DNA from: Bacteroidota bacterium
GTDB taxonomy: Bacteria; Bacteroidota; Bacteroidia; Bacteroidales; DTGW01
DNA: 64,000 bases
Reading direction: 5' to 3'
Assembly: GCA_029550865.1 (NCBI GenBank)
Contig: JAKPGM010000057.1
Location: 1-64,000, forward strand
The translations under genes and the position numbers were made by a program. Of the stretch, positions 18,964 to 32,100 are shown one piece after another (position 1 is the stretch's first letter; every line of letters begins with the position of its first letter). Below the pieces are notes generated by a model. The model worked only from the letters and a program-made list of their open reading frames with translations. It searched no databases and was not told where the DNA came from.

Positions 18964-20052
18964 TCAAACTTTTAGAAATATTTTTTTACGATAAAGAAAG
19001 TATAAAAACACCCAGCAGGTAAGGATGTAAGTAAAAGTCATAAACGTTTCCTGCATCACTGTGGGCAGATATTTACTTATCCCGGCAAAGAAAAATTGAT
19101 GCGGTGTATACAAACCCAAAATCGGTTGTGCCAGATAAATTGTGATGGAATTCATCCCAATCACCACAAAAGGAAATGCCCATTTTCTTACCTTCCATAC
19201 GTCGATAATCAGATAGAATAAGGTAAGTAACATCACGCTAATACCTCCAGCAAATAGCACAAACGAACTTGTCCAGATATTTTTATTAATAGGAAAAACG
19301 GTATTCCAGATTAATCCCCCGCATATAAGCCCAATGGCAATCCATGTTAGCCGTAAAACTTTTTGATATGCGCCCAGATTCTTTTGTAGTATAAAGCCGC
19401 AAAAAATACCGAGCTGAGCGGTAGCGATAGCTGGAAAAGTCGAAAGTATCCCCTCGGGGTCGTAATGCTCAAAATAAAACCGACCAGGGAGCAGTAGTTG
19501 GTCAACATAGCCAACAAGACACTTATCGGGAGTTAATACCCCCGCTCCCACCCCAGGAACAGGTACAAGCATCAGAACAGCCCAGTAAAGAATCAGTATC
19601 GAACCAAAAACGATGATTTGGATTTTTCTCGACAAAAATACTGCCATCAAAGCTGCTATGCCATAGGCAATGCCAATTCGTCCTAATACGCTCGCATAAC
19701 GAGCAGGAAATTCAAAATTTAAAAAGCCATTGTAAATCATACCCAGAAGCACTAACACAACCATACGTTTGATGATGTGTAGTACAATCTTTCGTGTGGT
19801 TTGTCCCTGCTGCAAACGTTTCTGGTACGAGAACGGAAACGACACACCAGCCAGAAAAAGAAAAAGCGGAAAAATAATATCGTAAAAATGAAAACCATGC
19901 CATGGCACATGTTCCATTTGCGTGGCCAGGGCAGCTGTAAAATCGGTATGCAGCCACTTGTGCAAAGCCATGATAAACTCAGCTCCGCCCATTATCCAGA
20001 GCATGTCAAATCCTCGTAACGCATCGAGTGAGTAAAGACGTTGTTCATTCAT
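18964..20052 (-). CDS. NagX-like multi-pass membrane protein (DUF5009/HGSNAT-related acyltransferase family)
   Basis: The 362-residue integral membrane protein has about ten predicted helices. The N-terminal RLYSLDALRGFDMLWIMGG and IIFPLFLFLAGVSFPFSY segments are typical of the COG4299 family, related to heparan-alpha-glucosaminide N-acetyltransferase and called NagX in amino-sugar clusters. The biochemical role of bacterial members is not settled: transport of amino sugars or transmembrane acetylation have both been considered. It lies 3 bases from each neighbour, between the deaminase fusion and GH20, which ties it to GlcNAc/chitobiose handling. Confidence 0.85.
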   Translation of the reverse strand: MNEQRLYSLDALRGFDMLWIMGGAEFIMALHKWLHTDFTAALATQMEHVPWHGFHFYDIIFPLFLFLAGVSFPFSYQKRLQQGQTTRKIVLHIIKRMVVLVLLGMIYNGFLNFEFPARYASVLGRIGIAYGIAALMAVFLSRKIQIIVFGSILILYWAVLMLVPVPGVGAGVLTPDKCLVGYVDQLLLPGRFYFEHYDPEGILSTFPAIATAQLGIFCGFILQKNLGAYQKVLRLTWIAIGLICGGLIWNTVFPINKNIWTSSFVLFAGGISVMLLTLFYLIIDVWKVRKWAFPFVVIGMNSITIYLAQPILGLYTPHQFFFAGISKYLPTVMQETFMTFTYILTCWVFLYFLYRKKIFLKV

Positions 20053-20055
20053 ACT

Positions 20056-22431
20056 TTAAATTTTATGATTCATACTATCCTTCAATGCAAGCAAACGACG
20101 GATAAACCGCATCTCCTGGCTAAATGCTTCGTAGCTCATTTCTTTGATAAATAAAGCTCCGTAAGCCCTTCTTAGCATAGGATGGTCGCTTGCATAAAAA
20201 TAGCTTTCCCCTAAAAGTTGCTTCAACAGCTGAAACTGATCGACCCAAATTTTCTGAGCCAATTCACTAAAGGTACCATCATGTTCAAAGCTGGGGAAAG
20301 AGGCTTCGCGCTGGCTGATAAAACAGTGGTTAAACATATTGTGCAGAACAGCAAATGAATTAAGCGAAGTGGGGAAAATACGATTGCATTCATAAAGCTC
20401 GAATCGCGACCAGATATTACGATATCCCCATAACGTTAAGTGGGCATCAGGGTATGCCTGCTTATAATGATCGATAGCCTCAGCTATTGCGATAAGCGTT
20501 TTAAAATGGGTATCGGGGCCACTGCCTTCGGGATCAAGTGCCATGGTAATGATGGTAGGATGAATTTGCTCCATGATTTGCAACAAAGGCTTAACATCCT
20601 TGTCGAAATCAGGATATTGCGGAAAAATCTCATCGGAATAAAAGGGAAGCCGCAAATGAAAAATATTTTCGTAATCTACCCCAAAATGTGCCCATACCAG
20701 TTCAGCCTCAAACTCCCGAATCCAACCCTTGATGGTATAAAATATAGCCGGTTCCTTACGACCAGGTTCAATATTTTTAAGGGTATCGATCAGCTCCTGC
20801 AACTTGGTAAACAGATGTTCAAAACTTGAAATACCATAATGCTGAATCAAACACCTGGCAATACGGCAATAAAGGTAAAAATTTTGTAGTTCCTGCTTTT
20901 GTTGTGCCAATCCATTTAAATAACCCGTGATATCGTTATACGCATCTTCGGGGCAGCATACATTTTCCCAGGTAAACCTATTCTGCCAAAAAGAACCTGT
21001 TCGAATGTCATAAATTCCTTGCAAACACGTTAGCAAGTATGCATTGGTCACTGCGGTATATCCGCTGGTACAGTATACAAAATAATTTTTGTTAGATGCC
21101 GAACGTACCAGATGATGTAGCAAAGGGAAATAAGCCAATTCTATATCGTCGTGATGCGGTGCAGTATGTAAGATACGCTGATGGGATGGCATAGTAATTC
21201 CGTTACGAATTGCACTATCCAGGTGTCTAAACAACTGAGTAGCCAGTTCCTGTACCGAAAGATGTTTAATGGATTCAAGTTGCCTTACTGCAGCTGGAAT
21301 AGGTTCAGCCTTTCTTTCCATCCAGTATACAAGAGGCCGATTGTGCTGCACAAAAGTGTCGGTAACAAGCTTTTCAGCAAAGTTGGGATAATAAATACCT
21401 GCTTTCTGTAGCCCCACAAGAGTACTTTCATCCAGTTGCAAATGCTTACACGCACTCAAGGTAAGGTAAAAGCGCGCATGTTTGAGCTTCGCCAACGCTG
21501 TCGCAGGATATCTCACCGATATGCTTTCCTGCAAAGCATCGGCAACCACCTTCGATTTAGCCTCCCCTGCAGCAATAATAATGGCTACCACGTCGGGATT
21601 ACAGGTAATGGTGGATAATCCTATGGTGATGACGGCTTTTTTTCGTATTTCCTCAATACCGCCTAAATCAACAGCTACTGCAGCCTGTGTCTCATAATTC
21701 AATTCTGTCAGCCGGGTAGTACTATAATGACTCGAACCTTTAATATTGAAAGCAATATGCCCATCAGGCCCAATCCCACCAAGAAAAAAACCTATTCCTC
21801 CTACCGCCCTTATCTGTTGCTCATACTGCTGGCAATAATCATCAAAGTATGTAATTACCTCTTGTTGATAATATTCCGACATCGAATTTGGCTTTCTCCA
21901 TCGCAAACGTAAATCCACCTTCTTATTGCCAAAAACCTCATAGGTGTTTGATAAACCTATTTTTTCGCTAAGCTGTCGAGGCAAACTAAACGTGTCGATA
22001 TAATGAACACGTGATGGGTCAAGCCCAAAACCCTCGACATAAAACTTTTTAATAAAATATTGGAACGAACGTTCATGCTGTGGGGATATTGGAAAAAATT
22101 CATCGATCTGAAAAAAAGTCAACGTATGCATCTGTGGTTTTTCCTTGCCTAATCCCAGCAAATGAATAATTCCGTTTTTGGCCTCCTTCTCCCAATGTTC
22201 CAGATAGTACTTCACCCATTGAATAAAAAACTCGGGCGTTTTACCCGTAGGTAACGCTACAACCCCATAGGGATTTTGACATACCCATTCCAGAAATCGC
22301 AAGGCGGTAAGTTGTCCCAGGGTCACATAATTGTCAACAACAAAGGCCCGGATATTAAAAGGTAATTGACCCAAAAAACAGGTAGGTTCTTGTCCACTAA
22401 AATACGCTTCAACTTTAGAAGAAGCATTCAT
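20056..22431 (-). CDS. NagB-like glucosamine-6-phosphate deaminase domain fused to a PIG-L-type deacetylase domain
   Basis: The 791-residue fusion has an N-terminal sugar-phosphate isomerase domain (about residues 30-340): VALPTGKTPEFF for phosphate binding, FFQIDEFFP, and GGIGPDGHIAFN. A PIG-L/LmbE-like domain follows from about residue 415, with the zinc-site motif TAPHHDDIELAYFP (His426 to Asp429) and a later DPEGSGPDTHFK. Such fusions are known in Bacteroidota and are usually annotated as NagB; this one looks longer than most. Together the two domains could turn GlcNAc-6-phosphate into fructose-6-phosphate. An oddity: the glutamate that follows HIAFN in typical NagB (HIAFNEP) is replaced here (HIAFNIKG), which may weaken or change deaminase activity. 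It is the first gene of the GH20 operon. Confidence 0.85.
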   Translation of the reverse strand: MNASSKVEAYFSGQEPTCFLGQLPFNIRAFVVDNYVTLGQLTALRFLEWVCQNPYGVVALPTGKTPEFFIQWVKYYLEHWEKEAKNGIIHLLGLGKEKPQMHTLTFFQIDEFFPISPQHERSFQYFIKKFYVEGFGLDPSRVHYIDTFSLPRQLSEKIGLSNTYEVFGNKKVDLRLRWRKPNSMSEYYQQEVITYFDDYCQQYEQQIRAVGGIGFFLGGIGPDGHIAFNIKGSSHYSTTRLTELNYETQAAVAVDLGGIEEIRKKAVITIGLSTITCNPDVVAIIIAAGEAKSKVVADALQESISVRYPATALAKLKHARFYLTLSACKHLQLDESTLVGLQKAGIYYPNFAEKLVTDTFVQHNRPLVYWMERKAEPIPAAVRQLESIKHLSVQELATQLFRHLDSAIRNGITMPSHQRILHTAPHHDDIELAYFPLLHHLVRSASNKNYFVYCTSGYTAVTNAYLLTCLQGIYDIRTGSFWQNRFTWENVCCPEDAYNDITGYLNGLAQQKQELQNFYLYCRIARCLIQHYGISSFEHLFTKLQELIDTLKNIEPGRKEPAIFYTIKGWIREFEAELVWAHFGVDYENIFHLRLPFYSDEIFPQYPDFDKDVKPLLQIMEQIHPTIITMALDPEGSGPDTHFKTLIAIAEAIDHYKQAYPDAHLTLWGYRNIWSRFELYECNRIFPTSLNSFAVLHNMFNHCFISQREASFPSFEHDGTFSELAQKIWVDQFQLLKQLLGESYFYASDHPMLRRAYGALFIKEMSYEAFSQEMRFIRRLLALKDSMNHKI

Positions 22432-23198
22432 AGTATGTCATGATTTTTTTTTAAAAATAGTAAAGTTGTTGGTCATTTGCTAATTAAAAATTTCTGTTTT
22501 GAAACATGCATTATTGTTAGTAACCCAAAAATGCTTAATAATAGTATTGCTTACCTGCCAGTGAACATTTACATAGTTAAATTTTATGCGAGTTACATAA
22601 TCCCTCATTACAAACCATAATATTGTTTCAGAAGATAACGAACCCCTCATCCCTGCTGCAGGCACCCTCAACTTACAGCGTATAGAGGTAGAGAAAAGTG
22701 GAATACACTATCACCCAAAGATCACCCCTACGAGTTTCTATGAACTATACATTTTTTACCAACTCCCTTCAATCAGACAAAAGCAGTATTACTGCGAATT
22801 TATTCCACCTATTATATTTAAGGTAATAAAAAATTATCATAGCCCAAGAACAAACAAGTTTCCCGAAATACGCTATTTTTGGTCTTTATTTTATGAACAG
22901 CTAATATACTGATTACTAATAATTAATGCTTTTTTGTTAGATAAACATTGAATTGATGGTTTAAACGAATAATATGTAAAATACAATATATTATTGAATT
23001 TGAAACAGTTATGAAACAAAAAATACATTATTAATTTGATATCCAAAGAATTTTATAGAAACTATTTATCAATTTTAACGTAAAAAATACTAAATTTCGC
23101 ACGTTTTATTAATATTGGTCTATTTATACCAAATAACGGCAATGATTTGAGTAGTAGTAAAGGTGCGGTAAGAACTAAAATATCGAAAATAAGCTGAT
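22432..23198. other. Divergent AT-rich intergenic region
   Basis: This 767-base gap separates the amino-sugar operon (minus) from the giant surface-protein gene (plus). It is strongly AT-rich except for 22630-22735, which holds CCCCTCATCCCTGCTGCAGG and a CACCCCTACGAG segment resembling the hairpin near 14346. I see no tRNA, no riboswitch and no convincing exact TAnnTTTG box. The 63- and 61-residue ORFs here lack coding character. Confidence 0.6.
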
Positions 23199-26100
23199 AT
23201 GATAAGGAAATTAATACTTTACATGTCTTTTGCCATTTTCCCGGCAACGGTAATGCATCTGCAGGGGCAGGTTAGCATCGATGATGTTCAGGTCGATTCA
23301 ATAACCTGTAATGGTCTCAGTGATGGTAAAATTCACGTAACCATTTCGGGAGGAATAACACCTTATGTTTACATAATACAACGTGTGTGGCCTAACCCAC
23401 AAACCTATTCACAAACGACGAGCAGTACGACAGTAACTTTTACTGGACTGGAGGCCAGCAATCTATATACCCTAACAGTTCTGGATGACAACGGTAATGG
23501 TGCACCAGTTAATTATGGACCCTATATTGCTGTAAAGCAACCTCCTGTATTGAGCGTTAATATAACCAATGCTTCGCCATTTTGTGTGAACAACAACGTT
23601 CAGCTTCATGGAAACCCTACCGGAGGAAACGGGAGCTATACACACGAATGGAGTGGTACAGGTGCAGTTTTTCTTAATCAGACCGACATTGAGAATCCTA
23701 TATTTAACAGTAATGTAGCAGGAAGTTACACTTTAAAATATAAGGCTGAAGATTTCAAGGGCTGTGCCGATAGCATGGAGATAAACATTACCGTAAACAG
23801 CTTACCTTCGGTTACTTTTGGTGGTTCACTAACCCCACAATGTGCCAACAGCACAACCTATACGCTCACTGGAGGCAGTCCTGCAGGTGGCACGTACAGT
23901 GGTCCAGGGGTCAGTGGAACCAACTTCAATGCTTCGGCCTCGGGTGGCCCAGGTACCAAAATCATCACCTATACCTATACCGATGGCAATGGCTGCTCTA
24001 ACAGTGCAACCAATACCATCGATGTAATGGCATTGCCTACTGCCTCTGCCTCAAACAATGGACCTGTATGCGAGGGAAGCACCTTACAGCTTTTCGGAAG
24101 TGGGAGTGGTACCGCACCCATTAGCTATCAATGGTCAGGACCACTGGGCTATAGCAACAACACCCAGAATCCGATAGTATCGTCCAGTGCAACTACTGCC
24201 ATGTCGGGCACCTACACGCTTACCGTAACCGACGGTAACTCCTGTACTAATCAAGCAACTACCAACGCAAGCGTAATTGCTGCGCCTCCTGCACCAACAG
24301 GCCTTACAAACCAGCAACGCTGTGGCGATGGCACCTTGTCTTTTAACGCATCGGCCGCTAATTCCAACGATAGTATCCAATGGAGTTACGATGGTAGTAC
24401 GATTGTATTTAAAGCCAAAACTCCCTCAACCTTTACTACCGGGGTTCTTACAGCCCCCACCACTATTACAGTATACGCACGTGTAAAAACTCAAAGCGGC
24501 GGTTGCTTAAGCAGTTGGGTAAGTGCAACGGGTAATGTTTACTCCAACCCTACCGCCGTCCCATCATCAAATTCACCCGTTTGTGAGGGAGGTACACTCA
24601 CCCTCTCTGCATTACCCAATGGCATGACATCATACAGCTGGACGGGGCCTAACGGCTATTCCAGCAGCTCTCAGAACCCAACGGTTACTGCCAACGCAAC
24701 TTCCGCACATGCCGGTACTTATACCCTCACCGTGGTAGATGGCAATGGTTGTAGCGACACTAAAAACACTAGCGTTACGGTTAATCCTAAACCTAATACC
24801 TTTAATGTTACCGGTGGCGGAAGCTATTGTGCAGGAGGTAATGGAGTAGCGGTGGGTCTTTCAGGTTCACAGACGGGCGTTAATTATCAACTCAAACGCA
24901 ATGGCGTAAATACAGGATCACCTGTACCAGGGACAGGAAACGCCCTGAATTTTGGCTTACAAACCCTGGCAGGAACCTATACCGTTGAAGCAACCAATAC
25001 CTCAACGGGCTGTACAGCCACCATGAATGGCAGCGCCATTGTAGTAGTAAATACCCCTCCCACTCCTTCGGCCAGCAACAATGGGCCTGTTTGCGAGGGT
25101 AATACACTCTCATTATCAGCATTGCCAGCTTCTGGGGTTACTTACCAATGGACAGGGCCAAATGGATTCAGCAGTACTTCTCAGAATCCTGTTGTTTCAT
25201 CGGCGGCTACTCCAGCCATGAGCGGAAGCTATAAGCTGGTAATCACCGATGGTAATGGCTGTAAGGATAGTACCACAACAACCGCAACCGTTAATCCTAA
25301 ACCAGCGGTAACTGCGTCGTCCAACAGCCCCGTGTGTGGTTTAAATACACTCGAACTATATGGAGGACCCAATGGTATGGCATCCTACTCATGGACCGGT
25401 CCTTTCGGATATACCAGTTCCTCACAAAATCCTACACGTCCCAATGCCCTCCCCTCGTTTGGCGGTACCTATACGCTGACCGTTACTGACATGAACGGCT
25501 GTACTAACACAGCCTCAACTGCAGTCACTGTTTATGCTCCAGCAAATATAAGCTACAACCTTACCGATCCCACAGTTTGTTATTACGAAGATGCAGTAGT
25601 TACGCTATCAGGTTCACAAAATGGCGGCTATCAATATACCATTTTCCGCGAATCGGATAACGTTCAGGTAACCCTTCCCCAGAATGGCAATGGAACGAGC
25701 CTGCAATTTACTATCCCAGCCTCCAGCATCCTAAATGTGGGTAGCAACCAATTCTATTGCCTTATTGTTACCCCTCAGGGATGCCCTTATACAGTTACCA
25801 ACAGAGCTATCGTAACCAAACGTGCCGAAATTCAAAAAAATCTTACCACCAGTAATGCCCTCTGTTTCGGACAAAATGGTACAATAACCTCTGTTCCATC
25901 CAGTGGTACTTCGCCTTATACAATGTCTATTACCGGACCCTCGGGTAGCTTTGGGGCGCTCTCACAATCGGTTACCCCTGGTACCTATCAGGTTGTGGTA
26001 AAAGACGCCAATAGTTGTTTATCCTCAACCACGCCTGTTACCATTACTGAACCTAATCCTATCACGTTTGATATTGATTCTGCAAGTCCTTCCTGTACAG

Positions 26101-29100
26101 GATCCAATGATGGTTATATCAACTTCATTAACGTAGCAGGAGGAACTACGCCCTATCAGTATTCTATTCGGGGAAATGATCCCGGAGAATACACGTCCAA
26201 TCCAAACTTCTCATCCCTGGCTCCCGACGTATATTATGCTATCGTAAAAGATGTTAATGGGTGCTTGAGCGATTCTGTAACGGTACCGCTCAATCAGGGA
26301 GGACAAATATTTGTTAGTCATTCCTTAGCACCAGCTCTGGTATGCTATGGCGACTCCGGTCAGCTAACCCTCTCTGCCTCTGGCGGATCAGGAAATTATC
26401 AATTTTCGGTTTCTACAACCGCTGGCGTACCTGGAACGTGGACTTCCAATACTGTTTTTAAGATTCGTGGTGGAGTGAACTATTATGGTTTTGCACGCGA
26501 TGTAGTTACTGGCTGTATTGGTTATGCCAATAACGGTAACCCCATTAGTATTGCATCAGCACCACCCGTAGTTATTGTAATCAATAGCATAGTAGCTGCA
26601 ACCTGTTACAATACTGCCGATGGAAAAATTCTTTTAGGAAACTCCTCCGGCGGCAAAGGTGGACCATACACTTACTATGTCGATGGCATAAGCAATGGCA
26701 CGCGTAACTTTACCAATCTCTTACCCGGAACCCACACCATCCTGGTGGTTGGCGCTGGAGGTTGCTCTGAAGACAGCGTAGTAAATGTACCTTCGCCACC
26801 TGCCATCGTATACGACAGTATCACAACAGTTGCTCTGCAGTGCCCCGATGATATGACTGGTGAAATCCATATTCATAATCCTTCGGGTGGAACACCGCCT
26901 CTCGAATACACCATTAACAGCCTACCCTATGGTAGTTCTACCGATTTTACCGGCCTCGATGGAGGTACCTACGATGTTAAGATTCGTGATGCGATAGGTT
27001 GTATCAATAGCACACCTATTACCGTAGCTGAACCTGCCCCCATCTCTATTGCCTCGGCTACCGGCGATACGGTATGTAGCGGTGGAATGGGCACCATTAC
27101 GGTGGTTGCTGCCGGTGGAACAGCGCCCTACACTTACACACTCACCCCAGGTCCAGTCGTACAGGGTACAGGCGTATTTACCAATCTTCCGGCTGGTACC
27201 TATAATGTATCGGTTACCGATTCAAAGGGTTGTGCCCCTGCCGATACCGATGTTTCGGTGGTTACTTCTACCGGCGTAAACATTCAGGTAGTCGCTCAAA
27301 ATATCAAATGTAAAGGAGATAATTCGGGCAGTATCAGCATTTTGGCCTCAGGTGGAGTAGAACCTTACCAGTATAGCATTAACGGTGATGTACCATCTCA
27401 GTATCAAAGCAGTCCAATTTTCACTAATTTAACTGCCGGAACATACGATGTTTATGTAAAAGATGCATGTGGTTCTCACTCCTACGGCACTGTCACCCTG
27501 AACGAACCTGCTTCGGCCATCACCATAAGCTCGGTAAATGCCATTCCTGTATCGGGTTGTAAGGGAAGTCCAACCGGAGCAATCGTTATCAATGCCTCAG
27601 GAGGATCGGGTACCTTGCTGTACTCCATTGATGGAGGTATTAACTACCAGGCCAGCAACATTTTTAACAATTTGCTAGCAGGCACTTATAACATAGCGGT
27701 TACCGACGATTCGTTATGTGTTGCAAATACCACAGCCACCATAACCGAACCAAACCCACTTCAAATAGCCAGCATTGCCACCACCAAAGTCAATGGACAC
27801 ATCAAAGGAACTGCTACCGTAGATGTTCCTCCTGCCACATCGGGTGCCGGTAATCTGGTTTATTGGTACGACAACAATCCTCCACAGGCATCAAATATCT
27901 TTACCAATCTCGATACAGGTACTTACATGGCGCATGTACGCGACCAGAATCTTTGTGAAGATTCAATGCAATTCACCATAACCGATACCCTATCGCTCGT
28001 AGTTAACATCACCACCACACCGGTTACCTGCTACGGAGGTACCGATGGACGTATCGATACCAGCATTAGCGGTGGACAACCTCCGTACACTTTCAGTATC
28101 ACCCCCTTTGTAGCCGATCTAACCCAGGTACCTGCTGGTACTTACCAGATTACGGTAACCGATGCTAACCTCTCTACCGTTATCCAAACAGTTAGCGTAA
28201 CCCAACCCAATGCTGTAGGTGCGACATATAACATTGTTGGGTATAACGGTTCCCCAGGAACGGGTAGCATTACTGTCAATGGTACCGGTGGCAATGGAGG
28301 TTACCAATATTCCTTCAATAACGGACCTTTCGGTCCTACCAACACGTTTACCGATTTGATGCCAGGATTTTACCGAATTATTACCCGCGATGGGATGGGT
28401 TGCAGTGGTCCCGATACAACTATCGAAATTGTCGATGAAAGAATATTGTCGCTCTACCCGGTTACCTATTCAGATGTTGCCTGCTACGGCAGTAATTCTG
28501 GTACGGCTACGGTCCACATTAAATCAGGAACACCACCCTTTACCATTCGCTTGCGTAAAGGTTCCGTAACCATTGGCACCATAGTTACGAATCTTAAAGA
28601 TTATACTTTTACCAACCTGTCTGCTGGCAACTATCAGTTTAATGTTCGTCATTTCTACTCTCCTCCTTCAGTAAACTCTGAGGTATTTACCATCAATGAA
28701 TTAGCTACCAGCCTGCTCACCATCACCAATATCACAACCGTTCCACAAACCAACATAATACCTAATGGTGAGATCCATATAACCGCTTCGGGAGGGGTTG
28801 GTTCCATGGCGTCGTACGAATTTTCTATCGACGGGGGAGCAACCTTTACCATGAATGCCGGTAACTTTACTGGACTCGTTGGCGACAGTACTTATCAGAT
28901 TGCTGTCAAAGACCAGGTCGGCTGTATTATCGACAGCATAGCCTATGTTCCCTATGGGTTACCGTTGAATGTTCAATTCTCTAAAACTAACGAAACCTGT
29001 ACAGGATTAGGCGATGGAACAATCCGCTACAAAGTAATTAGCGGACGTAAACCATATTTCTATTCCTTTAATGGTGCACCTTATGTGGCAGCACCCGATA

Positions 29101-32100
29101 GTTTTACTTTTACCATGTTGCCCCCGGGTGCTTACACGCTGTCTATCATCGATTCCAATAACGATACTGCATCGTATGCTACAGTAATAGATCCTGCTTC
29201 ACCAGTAATTATCGATAGTATAGTGGCCACCCCTTCGGATGGTAGTAACGGTACGCTTACGGTATACACCAGTGGCGGATCAGGAATATTCACTTTTACT
29301 GCAACCTCTTACCATCATGGTATTTTTACCAATGGCGGGAATAATATTTTCACAGGTCTTCCGGCCGATACTTTCATTGTCCGTGTAGATGATATATGTT
29401 CTTTTGCCGAACAAACAGCTATTGTGCCGCAAGATACAATACTGTTCGCCAATGTTTCTATCGAGCCTGTAAAATGTATCCAACCCTTCCTGCAGGCATA
29501 CATCAATATCGAGCCTTTAAATGCCGCACCTGGACTTGTTACCTATGAGGCTATACATGCTGTTACAAACGATTATTACGTACAATTTAACAACGGCAAT
29601 GTTGAGGTGAACGATACGGGAACCTATTACATACATGCATTTGATTCGCAGGGCAAACATTTCCGCGACACCGTGACTGTTACCGCTATTGTCACCCCTA
29701 TCCTGGTATCGATTGATCCGATAATTCAACCCTGTTCGGCAGGTGGACAGACCAATATCTTTACAAACACAACAGGCGGACAGGCCCCCTATACCTATCG
29801 CTGGTATAAATTGCCCAATTTCACTACCATTATAGGTACCGAGAAAGACTTGCTCAACGTAGGAGAGGGAAAATACGCCGTAGTTGTTACCGATACATAT
29901 GGTTGCTCTGTACAGATGGTCGACTCTGTGGTAGTAAGCAATGTTCAAATCCTCAACATTGCTACCACCAATTCAACTTGTAATGTTGGGTTAACCGATG
30001 GAACTATTACCGTAACTGCTATTGGGAAAGGCGCCATACAGTACATTTGGAATGGTGGAGTATCTACCAGTCCTGTGATTACCGGTGTAGGTGCAGGCAC
30101 TTACACCGTTACCGCCATCAATGAATCGGGCTGCTCCGATAGCCGTACGGTTACAGTTGCTTCGAACGACTCGCTAATGAATTTGTGGACATTCGACAAT
30201 CAAACCTGTGTGGGCGAAGGATTTATTCAATATGACGTCACAATTGGTCATCCCGATTATACCTTTATCCAGGTAGGTCTCGATACTCTTGTAACTTCCA
30301 ATACAAGTTATCGACGTACACTGGTTCCCGGTAGCTACACATTCAAACTTATCGATCAGAAGGGTTGTTTCGATACCATTCATGTGGATATTCTTCCCAA
30401 ACCCGCATTCGACACCATCGTAATCGATTCTGTAAAGGTAGTTAAATCGACCGGTGCTAATGGCAGCATTACAGTTTATGCAACTGGTTCCTATCCACCA
30501 CTGATTTACAAGATTACTTCAGCAACAACATCCACAACCATCAACAATGGCACCAACAATGTATTTACCGGATTGGTTGCCGATACCTATTATATCGAAG
30601 TTACCGACTTTTCGTCCTGTGCTTTTGCCTACGATACCGTCGAGGTAGGTCTGGATACGGTATTGAATGTTGCCATTACTATTCGCGATAGCGTATGTAA
30701 TGGGGCTGTGGTATATCTAACGCCGCTCAATGCTTATGGCAACGTAAATTACCAGATTACCACCGATTCGGTCAACTTCTTTATCAATCATATCTCCGAC
30801 AGCGTATTTACGGTATCGCATACTGGCTGGTACCACATTGAGGTAAGCGATCAGGCAGGCAAGAGCTTCCAGCTCGATACCTTCATCGTGGTAGCAACCC
30901 CCGGACTCTTTGCAATCGTTGATAGTGCAATCTATCCCGAATGTAACACGGGTACTGTGGGTTCAATTTACATGCGCATTGGAGGTGGAACACCCCCATA
31001 CACCTACTTCTGGCGCAATACTATAACGGGTGATACCATTTCCATCCAACAACTCGGACTGATAGATGCTCCACTGGGTTACTATGCCTTTACCGTAAAC
31101 GATAATGCAGGATGTAGCTTTACCCATCTGGATAGCATTACTGTCTCGCAAGTAAGCATCGTTTCGGTTGATACCGTTAAATCGCATTGTAGCCAGCTCA
31201 ACCCCACCGGTAAGATTACGGTTACCGTTCAAGGGCGCGCTCCCTTCTATTTCCTGTGGCTCAACCTAAGCGATCTGTCAATCGTAAAAGAAGGTATTGT
31301 AGCTACAAATCGCGATTCTATTGTTAATGTACCTGCGGGTCAGTATCTGGTAAGAGTTATTGATGCTAATAATTGCATATTGCCCGACACAGTCATTAAA
31401 CTCGAAGCTTATAACCCATTGCGTGCCACCCTTGCACTGCTCGAAATGCCTAAATGCTACAGTGTAAGCAATCCTTCTTCCGAAGGAATTCTATCTGTAC
31501 AAATGCAAAATGGGGTTGCTCCATATACCTACAACTGGATACTCAACAGCGACACTACCCTAATCCGTCGAGTCGACAGTGTATCTGCCATAGCCGATAC
31601 CCTTACCGGAGCTTTTGCAGCAACCTATAGGATTATTGTACGCGATGGCAATTATTGCTTCTTTGATACGCTGTATAATATTACTGCTAAGGATAGCGTG
31701 GATTTCGATATACAGGTCTTGAACCATGCCACCTGTACCAACCTGGGGAGCGTTGTTATTAAATTTACAAAAGGGGTTGGACCTTTTGCCTACCAGTGGC
31801 TGGGTCAGCCATTTGATACTATTACAGTAGATTCGATAACTAATAATGCTTTAACGGCTGGCAACTATCCTTTCACGCTGGTCGATGATTCCGGTTGTAT
31901 CGTAACTAAACCAGTTATCATCGAACAAAGCGAATACTTCAGGTTAGACTCTGTCATTGCCTACGAAAAATGTAATGCTTTTGGTTCTGTAGCCCTTCAA
32001 CTCTCTCAAACAGCTTACCCAGCCTATCTCAAATGGATCGATGAAGGCGACACGCTTGTATTGAACAGTATTTCCGACATTATTCCAACAAAGGATGGGT

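Noticed and set aside
22480-22671. 63-residue minus-strand ORF in the divergent spacer
   Set aside because: No start context, no family-like sequence, and it lies in low-complexity AT-rich DNA.
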